64,000 bases of DNA, from assembly GCF_013403875.1 (NCBI RefSeq), contig NZ_JACBNX010000001.1, positions 434,001 to 498,000 on the forward strand, written 5' to 3'. Source of the stretch: Burkholderia guangdongensis. GTDB lineage: Bacteria > Pseudomonadota > Gammaproteobacteria > Burkholderiales > Burkholderiaceae. Positions 16,230 through 25,885 of this stretch are shown here, one piece after another (position 1 is the stretch's first letter; each line of letters opens with the position of its first letter). Below the pieces are notes generated by a model, which had not been told where the DNA came from, searched no databases, and saw only the letters and a program-made list of their open reading frames with translations. A program made the translations under genes and the position numbers.

Positions 16230-16904
16230 TTACGCGCGTTTGCGGCGTCCGTCGGACGAGCCGCCGGCAAGCTGCTTCAGCGTGGCGGGTGCGCCGTGCA
16301 GGAACGCGTCGATTTGCCGCGCGATTTCGGCGTCGATGTCGTCCGGCACCGGCAGGCCGTAAATCCACTTTCTGACGCCGAGATAGAAGATACCCGCGTG
16401 CAGGCTCCAGATCAGCTCGATCTCCGCGTCGCGCTGCGTGGCCGACGCCGGCGTCGCGATGCCGTACGCGTGCCGCAGCTCGCGCAGCACGGGCAGGAAC
16501 ACGCGCTCGCGCAGCCGCGACAGGTAGCGCGTGTTGAAGCCTTCGCGGCTGAGCCCCGCGAAGATGAACGTGCGGATCCATTCGCGCCGCAGGATCGTCT
16601 GCGCATACGAGCGATAGAACGTCACGAGCCGCTCCTGCAGCGGGACCGAGCGGTCGGCGATCAGGTCTTCCCACTCGGGATTCCACGTGTAGACCTCGTC
16701 GTACACGCGGTCGATCAGCGCTTCCTTGCTCGGAAAGTAACGGTACAGCAGCGGCTGCGTGATGCCGATCTGCCGCGCGAGTTCGCGCGTGCTGCCGGAG
16801 AACCCGTAGGTCGCGAAATACTCGACCGCCTTCTCGACGATCTGCCGCTCGCGCGCCTCCGGTGTGAGCCGGAGGCCCGGCGAGATGGGGTTTTGTTCGC
16901 TCAT
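16230..16904 (-). CDS. TetR-family transcriptional regulator
   Basis: 224 residues. The N-terminal HTH (STRELARQIGITQPLLYRYFPSKEALIDRVY, about residues 38-68) is a clear TetR_N domain; the rest is a helical ligand-binding domain ending in a basic tail (GRRKRA). It is transcribed away from the exported VOC gene at 17142, with 237 bp between them holding an inverted repeat that may be its operator. The divergent layout suggests it controls that gene or itself. Confidence 0.92.
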   Translation of the reverse strand: MSEQNPISPGLRLTPEARERQIVEKAVEYFATYGFSGSTRELARQIGITQPLLYRYFPSKEALIDRVYDEVYTWNPEWEDLIADRSVPLQERLVTFYRSYAQTILRREWIRTFIFAGLSREGFNTRYLSRLRERVFLPVLRELRHAYGIATPASATQRDAEIELIWSLHAGIFYLGVRKWIYGLPVPDDIDAEIARQIDAFLHGAPATLKQLAGGSSDGRRKRA

Positions 16905-16929
16905 TCGACGACTCCTTGCTGCGGGCAGT

Positions 16930-16956
16930 CTTGCCTATCGATCGAAAAATAGCAAG
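16930..16956. promoter_or_regulatory. Inverted repeat in the TetR / VOC divergent region (candidate operator)
   Basis: CTTGC at 16930 and GCAAG at 16952-16956, with CTAT / ATAG just inside, flank CGATCGAAA. It starts 26 bp upstream of the tetR ATG, where TetR repressors often bind their own promoter. It is imperfect by one base in the left arm. Confidence 0.35.
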
Positions 16957-17141
16957 GCTGGCGCCTGCCGCTCGTGCTGCGTCGCCGCGTCGCCGCGTCG
17001 GTGCGGCCCGGCGGCGCGGCGGCCCCGGATTAAGAAAAATTCAGACGAATCTTCAAGACATGAAGATCGGCCTTCAATACGCTTGTCCCGGAGGTCATGC
17101 CGGCCCCTGACCGCGTGTTCACCCGCGACGAGGAGAAGTCG

Positions 17142-18077
17142 ATGATTTCAGTGAAATGGCAGCGCGCGCTGCGGCTCGCGATCGTGTCGGCCGCAGTGCT
17201 CGCCGCGTGGCCGACCGCCACGCCGGCCGTCGCCCAGACGGCCACGCTGGACGCCGGCGCGCATGCGCCGATCGTGTCTGTCGCCCCGCAGTACACGACC
17301 GCGCATGTCTATGTGCCCGGCCAGGCGCTCGATGCATTCGTGACCAGCCTCATCCAGACGTTCGGCGGGCACGCGTCGTCGCGCGTGGTCCTTACCGTCA
17401 CGCCGACGCCGAGCACGACGCTGTCGCAATACGTGCAGACGCCGGTCGGGATGCTGTCGGTGTTCGCGTTCCAGACGCCCGTGCCTTACCCGTTCGGCAG
17501 CGAGCGCACCGGTTATCTCGTGACCGACATCGAGACGGCCGTGCGCGCCGCGCGTGCCGCGGGCGCAGACGTGACGGTCGGCACGTTCGACGATCCGCTC
17601 GGCAAGGACGCCGTGATCCAGTGGCCCGGCGGTGTCACGATGCAGCTGTACTGGCACACGAAGGCGCCGTCGTACGCGCCGCTCGAGACCGTGCCGGACA
17701 ATCGCGTGTACCTGTCGCCGTACGCGGCCGACACCTTCCTCGAGCGTTTTCTGCGCTTCTCGCACGGAACCATCGTGTCCGACGATCGCCGCGCGGACGG
17801 CGGGGAAATCGGCCGTCCGGGCGAGAGGATCCGGCGCGTGCGGATCCAGTCGGGCTTCGGCAATCTGCTCGCGTTCGTGACCGACGGGCACTTGCCGTAT
17901 CCGTATGGCCGCGAGGTGATGGGCTATCAGGTCCCGAATCTCGACGCGACGCTCGCGAAGGCGCGGGGCGCGGGCGTGACGGTGCTGTCTGAGCCGGTCG
18001 CGAGCGCTGACGGGCGCACCGCGATGGTCGAGTTTCCAGGCGGCTACGTCGCCGAAGTGCACGAGCGCACGCGATGA
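17142..18077 (+). CDS. Exported VOC/glyoxalase-fold protein
   Basis: 311 residues with a Sec signal peptide (cleavage likely after PAVAQ, residues about 25-31) and two VOC-like halves. Each half carries an FxTPxPYPFGxERTGYLV / LPYPYGREVMGYQV type segment and a GG(V/Y)..(Q/E) end (WPGGVTMQLYW; FPGGYVAEVHE). VOC proteins are usually cytoplasmic, so export is notable. The ATG at 17142 follows GAGGAGAAGTCG. The function is unknown; a periplasmic metal-dependent or ligand-binding role is possible. It lies opposite the TetR gene. Confidence 0.88.
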   Translation: MISVKWQRALRLAIVSAAVLAAWPTATPAVAQTATLDAGAHAPIVSVAPQYTTAHVYVPGQALDAFVTSLIQTFGGHASSRVVLTVTPTPSTTLSQYVQTPVGMLSVFAFQTPVPYPFGSERTGYLVTDIETAVRAARAAGADVTVGTFDDPLGKDAVIQWPGGVTMQLYWHTKAPSYAPLETVPDNRVYLSPYAADTFLERFLRFSHGTIVSDDRRADGGEIGRPGERIRRVRIQSGFGNLLAFVTDGHLPYPYGREVMGYQVPNLDATLAKARGAGVTVLSEPVASADGRTAMVEFPGGYVAEVHERTR

Positions 18078-18132
18078 CGGTGCCTCCATCGAAGCGCGCG
18101 TGGCGGCGGGAGACCGTCAGCGCCCGCCCGTA

Positions 18133-19038
18133 TCAGCCCGGCGCCCCGACGAGCGATGCGACGAAATCGATGAACGCGGTCACGCGCTTCGAGCCGCGCT
18201 GGTTCGGCAGATAGAGCGCGGTGACGACCGAGCGCGTCGCGTCGGGCGTCACGTCGTACTGCTCGAAGAGCCGCCGCAAGCGGCCCGACTGGACGTCCGA
18301 GTCGACGAGCCAGTCGGGCAGCAGCGCAATGCCGGCGCCGTCGAGCGCGGCGCGCCGCAGCGCCTCGCTGTGGTTCGACTTCAGGCGCCCCGTCACGATC
18401 ACCTTCATCGTGTCGTGCGCGCCGGCGAACGTCCAGACCTGCTGGTCGACGCCGAAATGAAAGCGCAGGCACGCGTGATCGACCAGCCCGCCCGGCGTGG
18501 CCGGCGTGCCGTGCGCATCGAGATAGCCGGGGCTCGCGACGACGTAGCGCCGAAACGTGCCGAGCGGTTTCGCGACCACGTCCGCGGACGGCGTCGCCTC
18601 GCCGAGCCGGATCGAGACGTCGATCCGGCTCGGCACGAGGTCGACGCGCTCGTCGGTGAACTGGAGATCGAGGTCGAGCTTCGGATAGCGTGCGAGGAAC
18701 GCCGACACGTGCGGCGTGATCCGGCGCATCCCGTAGGCCACCGGGACCGACACGCGCAGCGGCCCGGACGGCTCGTCGCCGCGGTCGGATACGAGCGAGT
18801 CGGCATCGGCCAGATCCTCGAGCAGCCGCTTCGCGCGCGCGTAATAGACGACCCCCGCGTCGGACAGCGTCACCTGCCGCGTGGTCCGGTTCAACAGCGC
18901 GGTGCCGAGCGACGCCTCGAGCGCGTCCACCGCCCGCACGACGGACGACGCCGCAAGATCGAGGCGCCGCCCCGCGCTCGAGAAGCCGCCCGTTTCCGCC
19001 ACTTCGACGAACGTGCGCAGTGCCGAGAATTTGTCCAT
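18133..19038 (-). CDS. LysR-family transcriptional regulator
   Basis: 301 residues. The N-terminal winged HTH (MDKFSALRTFVEVAETGGFSSAGRRLDLAASSVVRAVDALE) and the LysR substrate domain from about residue 90 are complete. It converges with the VOC gene and has another regulator gene upstream. It belongs to the CrgA/DsdC-like subgroup with a short N-terminus. The target is not obvious from context. Confidence 0.93.
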   Translation of the reverse strand: MDKFSALRTFVEVAETGGFSSAGRRLDLAASSVVRAVDALEASLGTALLNRTTRQVTLSDAGVVYYARAKRLLEDLADADSLVSDRGDEPSGPLRVSVPVAYGMRRITPHVSAFLARYPKLDLDLQFTDERVDLVPSRIDVSIRLGEATPSADVVAKPLGTFRRYVVASPGYLDAHGTPATPGGLVDHACLRFHFGVDQQVWTFAGAHDTMKVIVTGRLKSNHSEALRRAALDGAGIALLPDWLVDSDVQSGRLRRLFEQYDVTPDATRSVVTALYLPNQRGSKRVTAFIDFVASLVGAPG

Positions 19039-19135
19039 GAGGTCGCCTTGGTTCGTGCCGCCATGTAGCGTTGCATGCCATGCGCATGCTATTGCGAGGC
19101 CGCGATCGATAACGGAAGCGCCGCGCGGCGCGCGA

Positions 19136-20044
19136 TCAGCGACCCGTGCCGCGCCGCCACGCGCCGGGCGGGTGGCCGTAGACCTTCACGAACACGCGCG
19201 TCAGATGGCTCTGATCCGCGAACCCGCAGGCGGTCGCGATGTCCGCGAGCATCATGTCGCTCGTCTCGATCAACTGCCGTGCCTGGTCGACGCGCCGCTC
19301 GAGCAGCCACTGATGTGGCGTGCGGCCCGTCGTCCGCGAGAACGCGCGGATGAAATAAGCGCGCGAAAAGCCGCATTCGTTCGCGACATCCGCGATCGAT
19401 ACGCCGAGGTCCGCGTTTTCCATCAGCAGCTCTTTCGCGAGCGCCGTCTTCGCGGGCGACAGCGCGCCTTTGCGCCGAAGATCGCGCGCGAGCGCGTTGC
19501 CGTAGCGCCGCGCGAGGTGCGCGCCGATCGCGAGCCCCGTCTGCTCGACGAACAGCGCGTTCAACACGCCCGGCGCGTCGAGGTTGTCGGCGACCGTATG
19601 CGCGAGCCGGCCGAGCTCCGGATCGCACGTGTCGATCGCGCAAGTCAGGCCGGCGATCGCCATGTCGTCGTGCTCGTCGCCGAGCCGGTCGAGATACGCG
19701 CGCGACAACTCGACGAGCACGAAGTCGAATTTGCCGTACAGGTCCGCGCGGTAATCCTCCGAGAAATCGCGAATATAGATCGAGTCGTGCTGGAAGCGCC
19801 GCTCGGCTTGCGCCGCGCCACGGAATATCGTGCGCCGGTGCCCGCCGTTCAATGAAATGCCGACCAGGAAGCCGCGTTCGCTCGCCGGCATCACGATGCG
19901 CTCGAACTGCTCGCCGAGCATGCATTTGCGATACAGCGTCAGGCCGCCGACCATCCTTTCGGAATTCTTACCGAGCAGGCCGGGCTCGCATCCAAGCGTG
20001 TCCGTCGGTGGCGGCGCGGGGCGCGCGATCGGGGAAAGCAGCAT
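19136..20044 (-). CDS. AraC-family transcriptional regulator
   Basis: 302 residues with a variable N-terminal sensing domain and a C-terminal double HTH (SIADVANECGFSRAYFIRAFSRTTGRTPHQWLLERRV and LADIATACGFADQSHLTRVFVKVYGHPPGAWR). The gene is divergent from the large winged-helix/ATPase regulator at 20209, with 164 bp between the two starts. The ligand and target are unknown; the spacing allows shared regulation of the two genes. Confidence 0.93.
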   Translation of the reverse strand: MLLSPIARPAPPPTDTLGCEPGLLGKNSERMVGGLTLYRKCMLGEQFERIVMPASERGFLVGISLNGGHRRTIFRGAAQAERRFQHDSIYIRDFSEDYRADLYGKFDFVLVELSRAYLDRLGDEHDDMAIAGLTCAIDTCDPELGRLAHTVADNLDAPGVLNALFVEQTGLAIGAHLARRYGNALARDLRRKGALSPAKTALAKELLMENADLGVSIADVANECGFSRAYFIRAFSRTTGRTPHQWLLERRVDQARQLIETSDMMLADIATACGFADQSHLTRVFVKVYGHPPGAWRRGTGR

Positions 20045-20208
20045 GGCTCGGTATCCTTGGCTGCCCGTGGCGGGCGTGAAAAATGTCTGTGCAGTTTATA
20101 CGGGACAGATGAACTTCCCAAGCTCGCGTGAACCGCAGCGCACTTTCCTTCAAGACGCGCGCGGAGACGATGTCTACACTCGGCCCACCTTTCCAACTGG
20201 AGGCAGCC

Positions 20209-23200
20209 GTGATCCAGATCGGGATCTTGTCGGTCGATTTCGAGCAGCGGGACATTCGTCGCGACGGGCACACGTTGCGCGTCGGCGCGCGCGCGCTCGA
20301 CATTCTTGAAGTACTGCACCGCGCCAACGGATCGGTCGTGTCGAAGGACGACATCATGGATGCCGTCTGGCCGGACCAGATCGTCGAGGAGAACCGGCTG
20401 CAGGTGCATGTCGCGACGCTGCGCAAGGTGCTCGGCGCGAGCCGGGATCTGATCAAGACCGTGCCGGGCAGGGGGTATTTGCTCGTCGGCACGCCACGAA
20501 CGACTGCACCAATGCCGGCGCCTGCCGCCGCGCCGCCGTTCGTCTGCCCGCGCCCGCAATCGGCGTCGCTGATCGGGCGGCAGGACGAAATCGCGCAGAT
20601 CGTCGACATGATCGACCGGACGCCGGTCGTCACGCTGGTCGGGGCGGGCGGCATCGGCAAGACGAGCCTCGCGGCCCGGATCGCGCACGACTTGAGCCGC
20701 GCGGCTCGGGAAAGCGTCCATTTCGTCGAGCTGGCGAGCGCGTCGACGAACGACGACGTGCTGCGCGCGCTCGCGGATGCGCTCGGGCTGCCGGCGGACG
20801 GCACCGCGTCGATCGACGGCATCGCGGATAGCGTCGCCGCATCGCGCTGCCTGCTCGTGCTCGACAACGCCGAGCACGTCGTCGAACCGGTCGCCCACCT
20901 CGTGGAGACGCTCACAGCGCGCGCCGCCACGCTGCGCGTGCTCGTGACCAGCCGCGAACCGCTGCATATTTCGGTCGAGTCCGTCTATCGCGTGAACCCG
21001 CTTGCGGTGCCGGGCAGCGACGCGGGTTGCGACGAGATCGCCGCGTGTTCCGCCGTCGAGCTGTTCCTGCGCCGGACCCGCGCGGCGTCGCCCGACTGCG
21101 CGATCGACGACGGTGCGATGCGGCTGATCGCCGACATCTGCCGGCGCCTCGACGGCCTGCCGCTCGCGATCGAGCTCGCGGCCGCGCGCGTCGCGACGCT
21201 CGGCATCGAGGGTGTCGCGTCGCGTCTCGACGATCGGCTGAATCTGCTGACCGGTGGCCTGCGGTCCGCGCCGCCGCGCCATCAGGCGCTGCGCGCGACG
21301 TTCGACTGGAGCTACGTGCTGCTCGATCCCGCCGCGCGGGCGCTGTTTCGCCGGGTCGGGTGCTTCATCGGCCCGTTCACGTTCGACGCCGTGTGCGCGG
21401 TGGCGATGGCGCCCGACATGTCGATCGCCGACGTGATTGCCGGTCTCGGCGAGCTTGCCGCGAAGTCCTTGCTGACCGTCGAGCTGGACGGCCCGAATGC
21501 GCAGTACCGGCTGACGGGATCCACCCGCGCGTACGCGCTGGAAAAGCTGCACAACGAGGGGGAGCTCGAACGCGTCGCGCTGCGCCACGCGCGCTACGAG
21601 CGGGAGCAGGCCGATGCGCGTGCGCGGATCGGATTCGCCGAGCCGGATCGGGAGGTCCGGCCGATCGCCGTCAGCCCGCGCGCCATCAGCCCGAGTGTCA
21701 TCAACCCGCGCGCCGTCAGCCCGCGCGCCATCAGCTCGAGTGTCATCAACCCGCGCGCCATCACCCCGAGCAAACCGGGGGCCGTCGAGTATCCGCCGAC
21801 GAGTGCGTCGCTCGTCCGTGCGCTCGCCCGCGATCTGCTGAACCAGTCGACGATGAGCGATTGCCGCGCGCACGCGAAACGGATGCTCGACGAAATCGAC
21901 ACCGCGTCGCGCGGCGCCGTCGACGCGGACAGCGACATGCAGTTGCGCGCCGCGTATGCGTCGGCGCTGCTGCATACCGATGGCGATGTGTTCGCGGCCG
22001 CCGCGATGTGGGATCGCACGCTTGGACTGGCGCGCGACGCCGGCGACGACGCGCTCGAGGCGCGCGCGCTCGCGGGGCGGTGGAACGTGATGCTCACGAT
22101 GTCCGAGATTCATGAGTCGCTCCGTTACGCGACGCGCTTCGAGCGGGCGGCCGAGCGCGGCGGCGAGCGATCGCAGCGGCTGCTCGCGACCGCGATGGTC
22201 GCGACGTCGCTCCACTATTTCGGCGAGCATGCGCAGGCGCGCGAGCGGCTGGAGGCGGCGACGGACGCGCTCGCCGACGTCCGCGAGCCGGTGGGCGCGG
22301 CGCTCGCGCTCGGCATCGACGTCGCGACGCTCGGCCGCACGATGCTCACGCGGCTCGTGTGGATGCAGGGCGAGCCCGAGCACGCGATGCGGCTGGCCGC
22401 GCAGGCGGTCGAATGCGCGCGGCGGCAGCGTTCCCCGATCGCGCTGTGCGTCGCGCTCGGCGCGGCCGCCGTGCCGATCGCGCTGCGCTACGGCGACCAC
22501 GACGCGATATCCGACTATCTCGCGACGATGCGCTCGGAGGCCGACGCGCATGGGCTCGACCTTTGGCGCAGCCAGGCGGAATGCCTCGCGGGACAGTTCG
22601 ACATCCAGAGCGGGCACCCGGGCGCGGGGCTCGCGCGGCTCGCGCCCGCGTTGCGCCGGATCGAGGCGAGCGGATTCCGGCGCCTGCTCGCGCCGTTGAT
22701 CGTCGAGTATGCGGAGGGGCTCGCCCGGACCGGGCGCGCTGCCGAGGCCTGCGCGAAGCTCGACGCGACGCTTGCCCGCTGCCGCGCGAGCGGCGAGCAT
22801 CTGTTCGTGCCGGAGCTGCTGCGCGCGAAGGGGCTGGCGACGCTCGCGCAGGCGCGCAACGCCGACGCGGACCAGGCCGTCGCATATGAAGCGCAAGGGC
22901 GCCGGCATCTGTTCACCGCGATCGACCTCGCGAACGCGCAGGGGGCCGGCATGTGGGCGCTGCGCGCGACGCTCGATCTGGCGGATCATCTGATCGAGCG
23001 CGGGCGGATCGGCCAGGCGTCGGCGATGATCGCCAATCTGGACGGGCGCTTCGAGCTGCAGTCCCGCGCATCCGACATTCGCCGTCTGGTTCGTCTGCGC
23101 AGCTTCGTTCGCGCGGACGATACGCGTGCCGAGCGCCGGTTGCGCGTGCGGCTCGAACCGACCGCCGACGACAGGTCGACGTGGGGCGGCGTGGCGCCGC

Positions 23201-23211
23201 AAATCGCGTGA
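20209..23211 (+). CDS. Winged-helix (Trans_reg_C) regulator fused to a STAND-type ATPase
   Basis: 1000 residues. The N-terminal OmpR/CadC-like winged helix (residues about 1-95, ending VPGRGYLLVG) is followed by an NB-ARC/STAND ATPase with Walker A GAGGIGKTS (145-153), Walker B CLLVLDNAEHVV and the GLPLAIELAAAR motif, then a helical TPR-like C-terminus. I chose GTG 20209: GGAGG lies six bases upstream, and the paralogue at 61333 starts with the matching MIRIGPLHV. An ATG at 20170 is the alternative. A Ser/Pro/Asn repeat linker occupies residues 487-521. Such proteins act as ligand- or ATP-dependent activators. Confidence 0.9.
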   Translation: MIQIGILSVDFEQRDIRRDGHTLRVGARALDILEVLHRANGSVVSKDDIMDAVWPDQIVEENRLQVHVATLRKVLGASRDLIKTVPGRGYLLVGTPRTTAPMPAPAAAPPFVCPRPQSASLIGRQDEIAQIVDMIDRTPVVTLVGAGGIGKTSLAARIAHDLSRAARESVHFVELASASTNDDVLRALADALGLPADGTASIDGIADSVAASRCLLVLDNAEHVVEPVAHLVETLTARAATLRVLVTSREPLHISVESVYRVNPLAVPGSDAGCDEIAACSAVELFLRRTRAASPDCAIDDGAMRLIADICRRLDGLPLAIELAAARVATLGIEGVASRLDDRLNLLTGGLRSAPPRHQALRATFDWSYVLLDPAARALFRRVGCFIGPFTFDAVCAVAMAPDMSIADVIAGLGELAAKSLLTVELDGPNAQYRLTGSTRAYALEKLHNEGELERVALRHARYEREQADARARIGFAEPDREVRPIAVSPRAISPSVINPRAVSPRAISSSVINPRAITPSKPGAVEYPPTSASLVRALARDLLNQSTMSDCRAHAKRMLDEIDTASRGAVDADSDMQLRAAYASALLHTDGDVFAAAAMWDRTLGLARDAGDDALEARALAGRWNVMLTMSEIHESLRYATRFERAAERGGERSQRLLATAMVATSLHYFGEHAQARERLEAATDALADVREPVGAALALGIDVATLGRTMLTRLVWMQGEPEHAMRLAAQAVECARRQRSPIALCVALGAAAVPIALRYGDHDAISDYLATMRSEADAHGLDLWRSQAECLAGQFDIQSGHPGAGLARLAPALRRIEASGFRRLLAPLIVEYAEGLARTGRAAEACAKLDATLARCRASGEHLFVPELLRAKGLATLAQARNADADQAVAYEAQGRRHLFTAIDLANAQGAGMWALRATLDLADHLIERGRIGQASAMIANLDGRFELQSRASDIRRLVRLRSFVRADDTRAERRLRVRLEPTADDRSTWGGVAPQIA
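21667..21771 (+). repeat. 15/45-bp in-frame tandem repeat in the regulator linker
   Basis: Seven 15-bp units arranged as two near-identical 45-bp blocks (21667-21711 and 21712-21756) plus one more unit. They encode AVSPR, AISPS and VINPR pentapeptides in turn. The repeat lies between the ATPase and the C-terminal helical domain and looks like an expandable flexible linker; the paralogue at 61333 lacks it. Confidence 0.9.
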
Positions 23212-23284
23212 CCGCGGGCGCGACGCCATGCGTGACCCCGAGGCAGCTGCGCGAACGGCGGATCCCGACATGCCTGGACCGTCC

Positions 23285-24406
23285 CTAGACCGTGCGTTTT
23301 GCCGGTTCCGCGTCGTCGTGACGCGCATAGTCGACGTAGCCCGCATGGTCGCCGCCATACCAGCCGACCGCCTGCGGCGCCGCGAGCGGCGCATTCGCGG
23401 CGAGGCGCTCGACGAGATCCGGATTCGCGATGTACGCGCGCGCGAACGCGACGAGATCCGCGTCGCCCGCCGCGATCAGCTTGTTCGCGGCGTCGGGCGT
23501 AATGCCGCCGTTGACGATCAGCGTGCCGCCGAACGCGTGGCGCACGTTCTCGACGATCCGCGGCAGGTCGGGTTCGCCGCTCCAGCCGTTGGTGTCCGCC
23601 GCGTGCAGATACGCGACGCCAGCCTCGTCGAGCATGCGGCCGACGTACGCGTAGGTCGCGTCTGGGTCCGCGTCGCGCACGTTGTTGTACTTCGCGTACG
23701 GCGAGATCCGCACGCCGACGCGGCCAAGCGGCATCACGCCGCCGACCGCGTCGACGATCTCCTCGAGAAAGCGCGCGCGGTTCGCGACCGAGCCGCCATA
23801 GCGGTCGTCGCGGCGGTTCAGCGTCGACGACAGGAACTGGTGCGGCAGATAGCCGTTGGCCGCATGGATCTCGACGCCGTCGAAACCGGCCGCCACCGCG
23901 TGCACGGCCGCGCGCCGGAATTCGTCGACCGCTTCGACCACTTCGCCGGTCGTCATCGCGCGCGACGGCGTCGCATGAATCTTCGTGTAATACCCGTTCT
24001 GCAACTGCGCCCAGACCTGAAGCTGCTCGAGATCGTCGTTCACGCCGGACGGCGACAACGGCGCGTCGCCGCCGAGCAGCGTCAGCGAGCTGACCCGGCC
24101 GCCGTGCCAGAGCTGCGCGAAGATGCGGCCGCCGTTCGCATGGACGGCATCGGTGACGGTCTTCCAGCGGGCCGCCTGTTCGTCCGTGATCAGGCCGGGC
24201 GTGAGCTCGAACGACGCGGAGACCGGGCTGACGTTGGTCGCCTCGGAGATGATCAGCCCGGCGGACGCGCGCTGCGCGTAGTACTGGGCCATCAATGCCG
24301 TCGGCAGGCCGCGTTGCGGGGCGCGCGAGCGGGTCATCGGCGCCATCACGACGCGGTTCGGCAGCGCGAGACCGCGCAGATCGTATTCATTGAGCAGGGT
24401 GGACAT
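23285..24406 (-). CDS. Old yellow enzyme family alkene reductase (NemA/XenB-like)
   Basis: 373 residues with an FMN-binding TIM barrel: N-terminal VMAPMTRSRA, active-site and FMN contacts in EIHAANGYLPHQFLS followed by NRRDDRYGGS, and a phosphate-binding end (IVNGGITP...DLVAFARAYIANPDLVERL). It would reduce activated C=C bonds or nitro compounds with NAD(P)H in the cytoplasm. The ATG at 24406 follows AAAGGAATACCGCC; a longer frame to 24493 is unlikely. It lies 105 bp downstream of the MFS gene on the same strand and may share its transcript. Confidence 0.93.
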   Translation of the reverse strand: MSTLLNEYDLRGLALPNRVVMAPMTRSRAPQRGLPTALMAQYYAQRASAGLIISEATNVSPVSASFELTPGLITDEQAARWKTVTDAVHANGGRIFAQLWHGGRVSSLTLLGGDAPLSPSGVNDDLEQLQVWAQLQNGYYTKIHATPSRAMTTGEVVEAVDEFRRAAVHAVAAGFDGVEIHAANGYLPHQFLSSTLNRRDDRYGGSVANRARFLEEIVDAVGGVMPLGRVGVRISPYAKYNNVRDADPDATYAYVGRMLDEAGVAYLHAADTNGWSGEPDLPRIVENVRHAFGGTLIVNGGITPDAANKLIAAGDADLVAFARAYIANPDLVERLAANAPLAAPQAVGWYGGDHAGYVDYARHDDAEPAKRTV

Positions 24407-24511
24407 GGCGGTATTCCTTTGATGTGAAGGGGGGCAGGGCCGTGCGCGGGCATCGCGGCGAGCGGCGGGCGGCCGGCGCGGCGGGCCCTGCAAAAGGTTC
24501 GAGAAAACGGT

Positions 24512-25729
24512 TCAGACCTGGGCCTGGCGGCGTGCGTGCGGCCGGCCGATCGCGAGATAGTGCGCGAGCGCGATCAGCGGGAACGTCGCGGCGCCCGCGG
24601 CGACGAGCGGCCAGCCGCCGTGCTCGTACAGCGGGCTCGCGAGCGCCGAGCCGAGCGCGCCGCCGACGAAGATGCTCGTCATGTACAGCGCATTCAGGCG
24701 ATTGCGGCTCGCCGCGTGCAGCGCGTAGATCTCGCGCTGGCCGAGCACCATGTTCATCTGCACCGCGAAGTCGAGCACGATGCCGGTGACGACGAGGCCG
24801 TACAGGCCCGCGCCGTGGACTAGCCCCGCCGCAAACGCCAGCGAGCCGGCGATCAGCGCGATCAGCGTCGCGCGCACCGTGTGGCCGGCATCCGCGAGAC
24901 GGCCCGCGACCGGCGCGGACGTCGCGCCGATCGCGCCGACGAGCGCGAACACGCCGATCGCGGTTTGCGACAGCCCGTAGTGGCGCATCAGCTCGACGGG
25001 CACCGCGGTCCAGAACAGGCTGAACGACGCGAACATCAGGCCCTGGTAGAACGCGCGATGGCGCAGCACCGGCATCGTGCGGACGAGCTGCAGCAGCGAG
25101 CCGATCAACTCGAAGTAGGTCGCGCTGTGATCGGGCCGGCGCGACGGAATCGTCAGCGCGAGCACGGCCGTGACGAGCGTCATCAGCACCGCGGCGGCCG
25201 CGAACACGAAGCGCCAGCCGAACGCGTCGGCCACCACGCTCGAGATCGGGCGGGCGAGCAGGATGCCGAGCAGCAGCCCGCTCATGATGGTGCCGACCAC
25301 GCGGCCGCGCGCGTGATCCGGCGCGAGATGCGCGGCGAGCGGAATCAGGATCTGCACGGCCACCGAGCTGAAGCCGATCAAGAGCGAGATCGCGAGGAAC
25401 GGCCCCGGCGTGTGCACGACCGCCGCCGCCGCGAGGCTCGCGATCGACACGACCGCCGTCGTGATCATCAGCCGCTTGTTCTCGAGCAGGTCGCCGAGCG
25501 GTACGATGAAGAACAGGCCGAGCGCATAGCCGATCTGCGTCAGCGAAACGATCAGGCTCGCCGCGTTGCTGGACATGTGCAGCCCGGGCGCGATCAGCGC
25601 GGTGATCGGTTGCGCGTAGTACAGGTTGGCGACGATCGCGCCGCAACTGAATGCGAATAGCGCGATGAGCCCTTGCGTGAGCTTCGCGGCGTGGCCGTGG
25701 GCCGCGAGCGGGGTTGATTCTGCTGACAT
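24512..25729 (-). CDS. MFS transporter, DHA1 drug/metabolite exporter type
   Basis: 405 residues with 12 predicted membrane segments and the DHA1 loop motif between TM2 and TM3 (GLFFIVPLGDLLENKRLM). It is an inner-membrane, proton-driven exporter. A palindromic site sharing ATCGTTCGATAA with the VOC gene at 36930 lies about 45 bp upstream of the start, which suggests a repressor shared by the two loci. The reductase gene follows downstream. Confidence 0.93.
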   Translation of the reverse strand: MSAESTPLAAHGHAAKLTQGLIALFAFSCGAIVANLYYAQPITALIAPGLHMSSNAASLIVSLTQIGYALGLFFIVPLGDLLENKRLMITTAVVSIASLAAAAVVHTPGPFLAISLLIGFSSVAVQILIPLAAHLAPDHARGRVVGTIMSGLLLGILLARPISSVVADAFGWRFVFAAAAVLMTLVTAVLALTIPSRRPDHSATYFELIGSLLQLVRTMPVLRHRAFYQGLMFASFSLFWTAVPVELMRHYGLSQTAIGVFALVGAIGATSAPVAGRLADAGHTVRATLIALIAGSLAFAAGLVHGAGLYGLVVTGIVLDFAVQMNMVLGQREIYALHAASRNRLNALYMTSIFVGGALGSALASPLYEHGGWPLVAAGAATFPLIALAHYLAIGRPHARRQAQV

Positions 25730-25772
25730 GGTCGACTCCTGGGTGGTGGGATCACTGTCGACAAGCTTATTG

Positions 25773-25784
25773 ATCGTTCGATAA
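25773..25784 (-). promoter_or_regulatory. Operator-like element ATCGTTCGATAA upstream of the MFS gene
   Basis: The 12-mer ATCGTTCGATAA is identical to the core of the palindrome at 36961-36974. It sits 44 bp upstream of the MFS start in a short AT-rich patch in otherwise GC-rich DNA. The extended left arm is imperfect here (TTATTG). The regulator is unknown; the size and symmetry fit a TetR- or MarR-type repressor. Confidence 0.45.
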
Positions 25785-25885
25785 CACCGGAATCCCTCCG
25801 TCGCGCAATCGAGCGTTGCATGGCGTGCAAAGGCGGCGCGGATGCCGGCTCAGCGCACGCGCGGGGGCGCGTGTTCGGCAAGCGT

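Noticed and set aside
19939..23394. A 1151-codon leftward frame opposite the large regulator
   Set aside because: It is an antisense shadow produced by high third-position GC; the encoded sequence is Arg/Ala/Asp-rich with no domain, while the rightward frame has clear motifs.
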